Part shown: positions 56,541 to 63,060 of the stretch, piece by piece
Position numbering within the stretch: the stretch's first letter is position 1
Layout: every line of letters starts with the position of its first letter
From: Flavobacteriaceae bacterium
GTDB lineage: Bacteria; Bacteroidota; Bacteroidia; Flavobacteriales; Flavobacteriaceae
DNA: 63,060 nucleotides
NCBI GenBank assembly: GCA_002702895.1
Contig: PACX01000025.1
Span: 11,695 to 74,754, forward strand
Direction: 5' to 3'
The notes under the pieces: generated by a model
The model's database searches: none
Told to the model about the DNA's origin: nothing
Seen by the model: the letters and a program-made list of their open reading frames with translations, nothing else
Program-made: the position numbers and the translations under genes

Positions 56541-57143
56541 TTAGTACTTATAGTAAAGCTCAACTCTAGATAGGTTATTATTTATATTTGCTGCTTCAGA
56601 CCACATATCTTTGGGAGATGTGGTTTTTAAATTAAACTGCATACCTGTTCTTTTAAGAATAACAGACTGACCGCCTATAGCAGATGGATAATCTTGAGGA
56701 CTTCCATAAGAACTAACGCAGTTATCATTGCCACAACCTAAGATACCTACAATATCTCCCTGAGAAATTTGAATATCAACAATAATTTTTCCGACAGCAA
56801 CCCCAGCACTATAATGAAGGACAGTAAAATTATTTGTTGTTGAAGAATAAGCTGGAGGAGTTTGATTTAATTTAACGACTGCTACACTTTGATTGCTAGT
56901 AGCTACTGTTGGATCAACTTTTAATCCAGTTATACAAAAGTCTATTGGTGCAGTAAAATAGTATCCTCTTACGTTATTAGGGAAAGTACCAGCTTGGTTT
57001 GGAAGTGCTAGTTGAGTTTCAGATGAACTACAGCTTGCCTCATCTTTTTTATAATGTACCCCTTGTTGGCTTGGTAATATTCCTGTCTGGGAGTATGAAC
57101 TAAAATGAAAAAATATTATTAATAAAAAGAGAAATAATTTCAA
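56541..57143 (-). CDS. Unknown secreted protein
   Basis: I do not recognise this 200-residue protein. It has a signal peptide (hydrophobic to SSYS, cleavage near residue 19) and a beta-rich, Ser/Thr/Asn-rich body: GYYFTAPIDFCITGLKVD, SVAVVKLNQ, NNFTVLHYSAG and SQGDIVGILGCGNDNCVSSY. The four cysteines (38, 69 and a close pair CGNDNC) could form disulfides. The layout resembles adhesion or surface domains in T9SS cargo, but no C-terminal sorting domain is seen. Start is TTG at 57141-57143. It is divergent from the ion-channel gene with 110 bases between. Confidence 0.75.
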   Translation of the reverse strand: MKLFLFLLIIFFHFSSYSQTGILPSQQGVHYKKDEASCSSSETQLALPNQAGTFPNNVRGYYFTAPIDFCITGLKVDPTVATSNQSVAVVKLNQTPPAYSSTTNNFTVLHYSAGVAVGKIIVDIQISQGDIVGILGCGNDNCVSSYGSPQDYPSAIGGQSVILKRTGMQFNLKTTSPKDMWSEAANINNNLSRVELYYKY

Positions 57144-57253
57144 AATAAAATTTAAATTTTAATAATATTAAATCTAAAGTAAACAATGATTTAATATATT
57201 TTTAATGAATTATGATTTTATTAATAAGTTTGTAATACGTTATTATCTTTAAT

Positions 57254-58402
57254 ATGTATAAGATTTTAAAGTTTTTTATCTATTTTTTAATAATTTCAAA
57301 TTTTTCATTTGGTCAAACAAATGATTCTATTCCAGATATAGATTATAAAAGATATGGTACTCCATACTATCCAGAAGTTAAACTAGTTGAAGAAGATTCT
57401 TTAGAGTGGCCAATGCTATTTGATGTGTCAATGGATTTTAAAGACATTAAAGATCTGGATGTAAAAAACAATTTCTTTATTGGCAAATTTGTTTTCGACA
57501 TTTATTCTAAATATGATTTAGAATATAACTCTATTAGTGGAGATTCACTTGATCTATCTCATCCAGAGTGGGTTCAATTATATTTAAAAGAAAGTGAAAT
57601 AAGGTATTTTGGTGACCTTGTATATGCAAAAAGAGATATTATTGAAGATTCTGTATTGTTTTATGACGATAAATTTACAAAGAGTTCAATGTACGTTGAA
57701 AATGAATTTGATCACAGTTGGGATTTAGGAAATTACCCTTTTGATACTCAGAAATTATTATTTGAATTTCAAAGCACAGTGGATACATCATTAGTCAAAA
57801 TCCAGCCTAGCTTGAAATACAAAAGTACATTTGAAACAAATATGAGAAATCTTACCGAAGGATATGAAATAAAAGATGTTACCTATAGAAGTGATTATAA
57901 AACTAGTATGTCAACTGTATTACAGATGACACCAACATTAAAAAGACCAGAAGTAACTCAAACCTTTATAGTTGAGTTAAACATAAAAAGAAAAGGTGGT
58001 GTTTTATTTTTTAAAATCTTTACTGGTGGAATTTTGTCTTATTTTATTTCCTGTATGGTATTTCTAATTCCACTCAGAGAACTAGAATCAAGAATTAACC
58101 TTGCAGTTGGTGGTATTTTTGGAGCAATTGGAAGTAGTGCATTTGTTTATGAGGTCCTTCCAGTAGTAAATGTCTTTACAAAAGCAGATGCTATCAATAA
58201 TTTGATAATTGGAATGGTTGTTTTTAATATTTTAATACTTCTTCTACAACAGGGAACTTTTAAAAGAATTAATGTTGATGGAAAATATTTATACCAAGCG
58301 AATGAAATAAAATGGTTTAGAAATTTACAGGATAGTAAATTCTCTTTCTTTTATTCAATTTTTGCGTTTTTTGTTTTATTATTCGCAATACTATTATGGT
58401 AA
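57254..58402 (+). CDS. Prokaryotic pentameric ligand-gated ion channel (Cys-loop receptor superfamily) homologue
   Basis: A 382-residue protein laid out like GLIC/ELIC. There is a signal peptide (1-20, FSFG then Q). A beta-rich extracellular domain (21-248) carries the superfamily loop WDLGNYPFDTQ (156-166); the cysteines that give the family its name are absent, as in other bacterial members. Four helices follow: M1 about 249-274, M2 281-303, M3 312-333, M4 363-382. M2 ends in EVLP (300-303), like the M2-M3 turn of known channels. The M3-M4 loop is short (about 30 residues), as in bacteria. Counting back from P303 puts Glu278 at -2', Arg280 at 0' and Phe289 at 9'. Ligand is unknown. It overlaps the sulfatase region by 7 bases if that gene's first ATG is used. 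Confidence 0.85.
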   Translation: MYKILKFFIYFLIISNFSFGQTNDSIPDIDYKRYGTPYYPEVKLVEEDSLEWPMLFDVSMDFKDIKDLDVKNNFFIGKFVFDIYSKYDLEYNSISGDSLDLSHPEWVQLYLKESEIRYFGDLVYAKRDIIEDSVLFYDDKFTKSSMYVENEFDHSWDLGNYPFDTQKLLFEFQSTVDTSLVKIQPSLKYKSTFETNMRNLTEGYEIKDVTYRSDYKTSMSTVLQMTPTLKRPEVTQTFIVELNIKRKGGVLFFKIFTGGILSYFISCMVFLIPLRELESRINLAVGGIFGAIGSSAFVYEVLPVVNVFTKADAINNLIIGMVVFNILILLLQQGTFKRINVDGKYLYQANEIKWFRNLQDSKFSFFYSIFAFFVLLFAILLW

Positions 58403-58437
58403 AACAAATTTTAACTACTCCCCCTACTCTTATTACT

Positions 58438-59913
58438 ATGAAAAATAAATACCTAAAAATTCTTTTGTTATTTATATTAATAATATCCTATTCGTGTAAA
58501 AAAGAGAATTTAAATCAACCTAATATTATAGTTTTTATTGCTGATGATGTTAGTTGGGATGATATTGGTTCTTATGGAAATAATTTTGTAAAAACACCCA
58601 ATATAGACAAATTAGCAAATGATGGTATTAGATTCACAAATACTTACCTAACAACTAGTTCATGTAGTCCGAGCAGAAACTCAATAATTACAGGTCGCTA
58701 TCCTCATAATACAGGTGCTGCTGAACTTCATACTGAACCGCCATTAGATATGATTTCATTACCTGAGATTCTAAAAGAAAATGGATATTATACTCTGCAA
58801 GCAGGGAAATTTCATATGGGAGAATATGCCAAAAGAGGATTTGATAAAGTTCATGATAAAAAAAAAGTTAATGGTTTAGGAGGAGAAGATTATTGGGTTA
58901 AAGCTGTTGAAAACCGACCAAAAGATAAACCTTTTTTTATGTGGCTTGCTTCTTACGATGCTCACCGAATATGGGGAGAAAATGATTTTTCTGGAACCCA
59001 CAATCCTGATGAAATTAATGTACCTGAATACCTTATTGATGGTCCCTTAACAAGAAAAGATCTAGCTGATTACTATGATGAAATAACTCGATTTGACTTT
59101 CATATTGGTAAAGTTGTAGAACTATTAAAAAAACAAAATAAATTTGAAGAAACAATAATCATCGTAATGGCTGATAACGGAAGACCCTTTCCACATAGTA
59201 AAACGAGATTAAATGACCAGGGTATTAAAACTCCTTTTATTATTCACTATCCCAAGATAAATTCATTAAATAATAAAGTAAACAATAGTTTAATAAGTTC
59301 TATAGACATAGCACCTACTTTAATTGATTTGGCTAACATAGATACTTTTGAAAGATTTCAAGGATTTAGTTTTAAAAGAGTTCTATTAGAACCGTCGAAA
59401 GAGTTTAGAAATTATGTTTTTGCTGAACATAATTGGCATGATTATGAAGCATATCAAAGAATGGTAAGGGATGAACGTTATTTATATATAGTGAATTCCC
59501 GCCCTGAATTTCCTCAATTAGGGCCATTAGATGCAATTAATAGCAAAACTTATATAGAACTTAGAGAAGCTTATAAAAAAGGTCTTATAAGTGATAGGCA
59601 ATCTGATATATTTACTAGTCCTCGACCAAATGAAGAACTTTATGATTTAGATAATGACCCATACCAGTTCAATAACTTAATCAATAGTCAAAATCTACCT
59701 AAAAACTATGAAATATTAAAAAGTAAGCTTAATGATTGGATTATAAATACTGGTGATGACCTTCCTAATTCAATAACAAAAGATTGGTATCTAAAAGAAC
59801 AGGAACCCTATAACGAAACTTCATTGTTAAAAACTAAAGATCACGGAGTTCGAGGAATTATGCCTGGTAGTTTATCCAATGCTGTTAAAAATAACAACAA
59901 AGGACCCTTTTAA
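58438..59913 (+). CDS. Sulfatase (heparan N-sulfatase-like), lipoprotein
   Basis: A 491-residue type I sulfatase. The formylglycine motif CSPSR lies at 76-80 (C76 is oxidised by a maturase encoded elsewhere); ADD (35-37) gives two calcium ligands, and DNGRPFPHSKTR carries further active-site residues. GRYPHNTGAAELH resembles the sulfamidase/S1_8 group, which acts on sulfated glycans. I choose the ATG at 58438: it gives a clean lipoprotein signal (ILIISYSC, C20). An earlier ATG at 58396 overlaps the channel gene stop by 7 bases and would add 14 residues. It is probably surface-exposed, acting on algal or animal sulfated polysaccharide. Confidence 0.9.
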   Translation: MKNKYLKILLLFILIISYSCKKENLNQPNIIVFIADDVSWDDIGSYGNNFVKTPNIDKLANDGIRFTNTYLTTSSCSPSRNSIITGRYPHNTGAAELHTEPPLDMISLPEILKENGYYTLQAGKFHMGEYAKRGFDKVHDKKKVNGLGGEDYWVKAVENRPKDKPFFMWLASYDAHRIWGENDFSGTHNPDEINVPEYLIDGPLTRKDLADYYDEITRFDFHIGKVVELLKKQNKFEETIIIVMADNGRPFPHSKTRLNDQGIKTPFIIHYPKINSLNNKVNNSLISSIDIAPTLIDLANIDTFERFQGFSFKRVLLEPSKEFRNYVFAEHNWHDYEAYQRMVRDERYLYIVNSRPEFPQLGPLDAINSKTYIELREAYKKGLISDRQSDIFTSPRPNEELYDLDNDPYQFNNLINSQNLPKNYEILKSKLNDWIINTGDDLPNSITKDWYLKEQEPYNETSLLKTKDHGVRGIMPGSLSNAVKNNNKGPF

Positions 59914-59998
59914 ATACACAGGTATAAATTCAATTTAAAATCAGGCTTAACTCTTGATTTAAAAAAGAAACTATTCTTAAGATAAAACTAATTGATAT

Positions 59999-60817
59999 TT
60001 ATTGATTTCCTAATATTATAGGTAACCCATCTTTTCCACTACCAATTATAACAACTTTAGAATTTGGAGATTCAGCTAATTTAGTAGTAGCCTCTATTCC
60101 TTTATCTCTTAAAATATTTGTTGTTAAAGAAGAATTAAGAATTCTATTTGCATCTGCTTTACCTTTGGCATCAATTCTAACTTTTTCTGCTTCTTTTCTC
60201 GCTGATTCAAGTTTAAATTCATATTCAAGAGCCATTTGTTCTTGACTAAGTTTTCTTTCAATTGCTTGCTTTATTGTATTAGGTAAAGTAACATCTCTAA
60301 CTAAAACATCATTGATCTGAACATACTGTTGTTCAACTCCTTTTTTTAATTCATCAAAAATCTCACTTTCTATAGCATCTCTTTTTGTAGAATAAAGTTG
60401 TTCAGGAGTGTATCTACCAACTACACTTCTGGCGACAGCCCTAATATTAGGAACAATAACTATATCTAAATAATTCGATCCCTTTGTTTGATGTAATAAT
60501 CCTAACTGATCTGCTTTAGGTTGATATAATACTGAAACATCAAGAGATATTTCTAAACCATTTGATGAAAGTACTTGCATCTGACTTTCAAAGACTTCTT
60601 GTTGTTTTACATTATAAAGATAAACCTTGTTCCATGGTGCTATAATATGAAAACCTTCACCTAAAGGAGGTTCATCTGTAACAGTACCAACTCCAAAAGT
60701 TTTAAAGAGTACACCTGCTTCTCCATAACCAATATTAACTGCTGATTTTACTAATACTATAAAAGTTACCATTATTATTACAACAACTGGTAATCCGATT
60801 TTGTTTAATTTTTCCAT
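59999..60817 (-). CDS. Prohibitin-like SPFH domain protein
   Basis: A 272-residue single-span membrane protein: an N-terminal anchor (about 8-26, LPVVVIIMVTFIVLVKSAV) then the SPFH/Band 7 domain (GYGEAGVLFKTFG, NGLEISLDVSVLYQP, VVGRYTPEQLYSTKRDAI, VLVRDVTLP). The C-terminal third is a coiled coil (ERKLSQEQMALEYEFKLESARKEAE). Family members form ring assemblies that hold membrane proteases or organise membrane domains; the partner here is unknown. It lies 26 bases after fabG. Confidence 0.92.
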   Translation of the reverse strand: MEKLNKIGLPVVVIIMVTFIVLVKSAVNIGYGEAGVLFKTFGVGTVTDEPPLGEGFHIIAPWNKVYLYNVKQQEVFESQMQVLSSNGLEISLDVSVLYQPKADQLGLLHQTKGSNYLDIVIVPNIRAVARSVVGRYTPEQLYSTKRDAIESEIFDELKKGVEQQYVQINDVLVRDVTLPNTIKQAIERKLSQEQMALEYEFKLESARKEAEKVRIDAKGKADANRILNSSLTTNILRDKGIEATTKLAESPNSKVVIIGSGKDGLPIILGNQ

Positions 60818-60843
60818 TTTTATTTGTTTTTAATTTAATTTAT

Positions 60844-61590
60844 TTATGTTAACATGCCACCATCGACATTTATTACTTGACCTGTTATAAAGCTAGATAG
60901 ATCAGATGAAAGAAACAAGCAAAGATTTGCAACGTCTTCAGGTTTACCTCCCCTTTTAAGAGGAATTCCTTCAATCCATTTATTAAGTACATCTTCATTT
61001 AATTCACTTGTCATTTCAGTTTCAATAAATCCAGGAGCTACAACATTTGATCGAATATTTCTAGATCCTAATTCTAAAGCAATAGATTTAGAAAAACCTA
61101 CTATACCAGCTTTAGAAGCAGCATAATTTGATTGACCAGCATTTCCCTTTAAACCTACTATTGAGCTTATATTAATAATACTACCAGATTTTTGTTTAAG
61201 AAAAACACTTTGACATGCTTTAACCATATTAAAAACTGATTTCAAATTAACCTCAATTACTTTGTCAAAATCTTCTTCGCTCATTCTCATAAGTAAATTA
61301 TCTTTAGTTATACCAGCATTATTAATCAAAACATCAAAAGAATTAAAGTCATTTAAAATATTTTCAATCAAAGATTTAGATTCTTCAAATTTAGCTGCAT
61401 TACTTTGATAAGATTTACATTTAACTCCGAAATTAGAAATTTCTTTTAGAAGTTTATCGGCAGCTTCTATTGATTTACTGTAAGTGAAGGCTATATTCGC
61501 ACCATTTTTGGCTAATGTCAATGCAATCCTCTTTCCTATTCCTCTACTTGCACCAGTAACAATTACAGTTTTTCCTTTTAACAAATTCAT
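60844..61590 (-). CDS. fabG: 3-oxoacyl-[acyl-carrier-protein] reductase
   Basis: NADPH-dependent reductase of the fatty acid elongation cycle. Cofactor motif TGASRGIG near residue 13, LINNAGITKDNL, the catalytic IINISSIVG Ser and NYAASKAG Tyr/Lys, then PGFIETEMT and the C-terminal ITGQVINVDGGM. The 248-residue length and these blocks fit FabG rather than a generic SDR. The gene is in a run after efp and sucD (30 bases after sucD). Confidence 0.94.
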   Translation of the reverse strand: MNLLKGKTVIVTGASRGIGKRIALTLAKNGANIAFTYSKSIEAADKLLKEISNFGVKCKSYQSNAAKFEESKSLIENILNDFNSFDVLINNAGITKDNLLMRMSEEDFDKVIEVNLKSVFNMVKACQSVFLKQKSGSIINISSIVGLKGNAGQSNYAASKAGIVGFSKSIALELGSRNIRSNVVAPGFIETEMTSELNEDVLNKWIEGIPLKRGGKPEDVANLCLFLSSDLSSFITGQVINVDGGMLT

Positions 61591-61620
61591 AATCTAAAAA
61601 TGCTTTTGCAAAAATACTAA

Positions 61621-62493
61621 TTATAGTAGAATCTCTGCTACTTTCTTTCCTATTTCTGCAGGGGAATCTACAACATGAATTCCACATTCTCTCATAACCT
61701 TTTTTTTCGCTTCAGCTGTATCATCTGTTCCACCAACAATTGCACCAGCATGTCCCATAGTTCTACCCTTTGGAGCAGTTTCTCCAGCTATAAAACCTAC
61801 AATAGGTTTCTTTTTTTTATATTTTGAAAACCATTGAGCAGCTTTTGTTTCAAGCTGACCCCCAATCTCACCTATTAATACTATACAATCTGTTTCTGGG
61901 TCATCATGAAATAATTCAATCGCATCTTTTATTGTAGTTCCGATAATTGGATCTCCTCCTATTCCAATTGCTGTTGAAATACCTAAACCTTCTTTAACTA
62001 CTTGATCTGCAGCTTCATAGGTAAGAGTACCTGATTTAGAAACTAAACCTACATTACCCCTTTTAAATACAAAGCCTGGCATTATACCAACCTTTGCTTC
62101 ATCTGGCGTAATTATCCCTGGGCAATTAGGACCTATAAGAACACAATCTTTATCTTTTAAATATTGATAAACCCTAGTCATATCTAAAATAGGGATTCCT
62201 TCAGTAATTGCTACTATTACTTTAATTCCAGAATCTGCAGACTCCATAATTGCATCAGCTGCAAAACCAGCTGGCACAAAAATAATTGAAGTATTTGCAT
62301 TTACTTTTAAAACAGCTTCTTTAACAGTATTAAAGACAGGTTTTCCTAAATGTTTTTGACCACCTTTTCCTGGAGTTACACCAGCTACAATATTAGTTCC
62401 ATAGGAAATCATTTGTTCAGAATGAAAAGTACCTTCACTTCCTGTAAACCCTTGTACAACAATTTTTGAATGCTTATTAACTAATATGCTCAT
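61621..62493 (-). CDS. sucD: Succinate--CoA ligase, alpha subunit
   Basis: The CoA-binding subunit of the TCA-cycle enzyme making ATP or GTP from succinyl-CoA. The phosphohistidine lies in the conserved GHAGAIVGG segment. VQGFTGSEGTFHSEQMI, GVTPGKGGQKHLGKPVF, GPNCPGIITP and GIGGDPIIGT are conserved. The 290-residue length is standard. The beta subunit (sucC) is not in this window. Its ATG overlaps the efp stop by 4 bases (ATGA), suggesting coupled translation. Confidence 0.97.
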   Translation of the reverse strand: MSILVNKHSKIVVQGFTGSEGTFHSEQMISYGTNIVAGVTPGKGGQKHLGKPVFNTVKEAVLKVNANTSIIFVPAGFAADAIMESADSGIKVIVAITEGIPILDMTRVYQYLKDKDCVLIGPNCPGIITPDEAKVGIMPGFVFKRGNVGLVSKSGTLTYEAADQVVKEGLGISTAIGIGGDPIIGTTIKDAIELFHDDPETDCIVLIGEIGGQLETKAAQWFSKYKKKKPIVGFIAGETAPKGRTMGHAGAIVGGTDDTAEAKKKVMRECGIHVVDSPAEIGKKVAEILL

Positions 62494-63059
62494 AAATTTT
62501 TTACTCTTTCTAAATAGGACCCTTTTTCAGGATCTATTTTAATTAAATCACCTTCATTTATAAATAACGGAACATTAATTGATGCTCCTGTTTCAAGTTT
62601 AGCAGGTTTAGTGGCATTTGTAGCTGTATTTCCCTTTAAACCAGGTTCTGTAGCTTGAACTTCCAAAGTCACACTTTGTGGCATTTCAACTGATAAACTT
62701 GTTCCATCCTCAGTATTTGTTAAAACAGTAACTATCTCACCTTCTTTCAAAAACTGAGAGGAGTCTAGCAAATTACTATCGACAGTTATTTGATTATAAT
62801 CATCAACGTTCATAAAATGATACATTGAACCATCTTTATATAAGTATTGAAATCTTTTGGTTTCTACTCTGACTTCATCAATTTTATGACCAGCAGAAAA
62901 TGTATTATCAACTACTTTTCCATTTGTAACACTTTTAAGTTTTGTTCTTACAAAAGCAGGACCTTTTCCAGGTTTAACATGAAGGAACTCAATAATTTTA
63001 TATATGTCGTTATTGTAATGAATACAAAGTCCTTTTCTAATGTCTGATGATGTCGCCAT
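62490..63059 (-). CDS. efp: Elongation factor P
   Basis: Relieves ribosome stalling at proline runs. The 189-residue protein has three beta domains: the N-terminal KOW-like domain with the tip loop KPGKGPAFVRTK (about 29-40, the Lys being the usual modification site), the middle FSAGHKIDEVRVE region, and the C-terminal OB domain ending GDLIKIDPEKGSYLERVK. The start ATG is at 63057-63059, so the gene is complete although it touches the right edge. It leads the efp-sucD-fabG-prohibitin run. Confidence 0.97.
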   Translation of the reverse strand: MATSSDIRKGLCIHYNNDIYKIIEFLHVKPGKGPAFVRTKLKSVTNGKVVDNTFSAGHKIDEVRVETKRFQYLYKDGSMYHFMNVDDYNQITVDSNLLDSSQFLKEGEIVTVLTNTEDGTSLSVEMPQSVTLEVQATEPGLKGNTATNATKPAKLETGASINVPLFINEGDLIKIDPEKGSYLERVKNL

Positions 63060-63060
63060 A

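Noticed and set aside
59938-59960. Hairpin AAATCA/TGATTT between the sulfatase and prohibitin genes
   Set aside because: Only six AT-rich pairs, an 11-base loop and no adjacent T-run on the plus strand; too weak to call a terminator.
1-63060. CRISPR arrays, tRNAs, rRNAs, insertion sequences, prophage
   Set aside because: I saw no regularly spaced repeats, cloverleaf-like segments, transposases or phage genes.

Overview
This window looks like a piece of chromosome from a streamlined, very AT-rich member of the Bacteroidota, most likely a marine flavobacterium. Five things suggest this: Bacteroidota-style gene versions (long-form purC, fused alpha-beta 2-oxo acid dehydrogenase E1, exonuclease/GIY-YIG fusion, DUF2911, Lys-rich cold-shock protein, DCC-family protein); a small SRP RNA of flavobacterial type; TAnnTTTG-like promoter boxes with no obvious Shine-Dalgarno sequences; many lipoproteins; and extreme compaction. 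Species cannot be named from the sequence alone. No CRISPR array, tRNA, rRNA, insertion sequence or prophage was seen. No stretch over 300 bases lacks a gene. The longest gaps (8326-8467, 25037-25172, 56418-56540, 57144-57253) hold only promoters or terminators, or nothing I recognise.

Layout. 1-8325: dnaN (cut by the window edge), SAM hydroxide adenosyltransferase, phoH-purC, then a minus-strand run (Gfo/Idh oxidoreductase, YggS, exonuclease/GIY-YIG, miaA), pcm and smpB. 8468-16367: glyA, glutaminyl cyclase, SRP RNA, a short-chain dehydrogenase, transaldolase, a cysteine-less thioredoxin-like lipoprotein, an asymmetric ABC-F protein and two small genes. 16371-30995: pheT, recG, a UvrD-type helicase, a DEAD-box helicase, an OmpA lipoprotein, a glycosyltransferase, a solo HsdR_N nuclease, holA and the fused E1. 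31047-40659: an M1-like peptidase with a C-terminal barrel, a LOG-family protein, uvrA, ggt and glmM.

40727-49466: a two-gene secreted beta-propeller unit (Ig-LVIVD protein plus YncE-like protein with a Met-rich loop), an acyltransferase, a rhomboid protease with no canonical start, TlpA, D-lactate dehydrogenase and aroC. 49509-56417: DCC protein, ung, YbjQ, a 35-residue membrane protein, DUF805, SUI1, a 2OG-Fe oxygenase, alanine dehydrogenase, an amidohydrolase, DUF2911 and a cold-shock protein. 56541-63059: a secreted unknown, a pentameric ligand-gated ion channel homologue overlapping a lipoprotein sulfatase, then prohibitin-like, fabG, sucD and efp.

Most genes are housekeeping: replication and repair, translation, purine/one-carbon, shikimate and TCA metabolism, and envelope building. 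The least explained parts are the ion-channel/sulfatase pair (57254-59913) and the double-propeller unit (40727-43851). A structural curiosity is that four of twelve convergent gene pairs end on one shared TTAA tetramer that supplies the stop codon for both strands.
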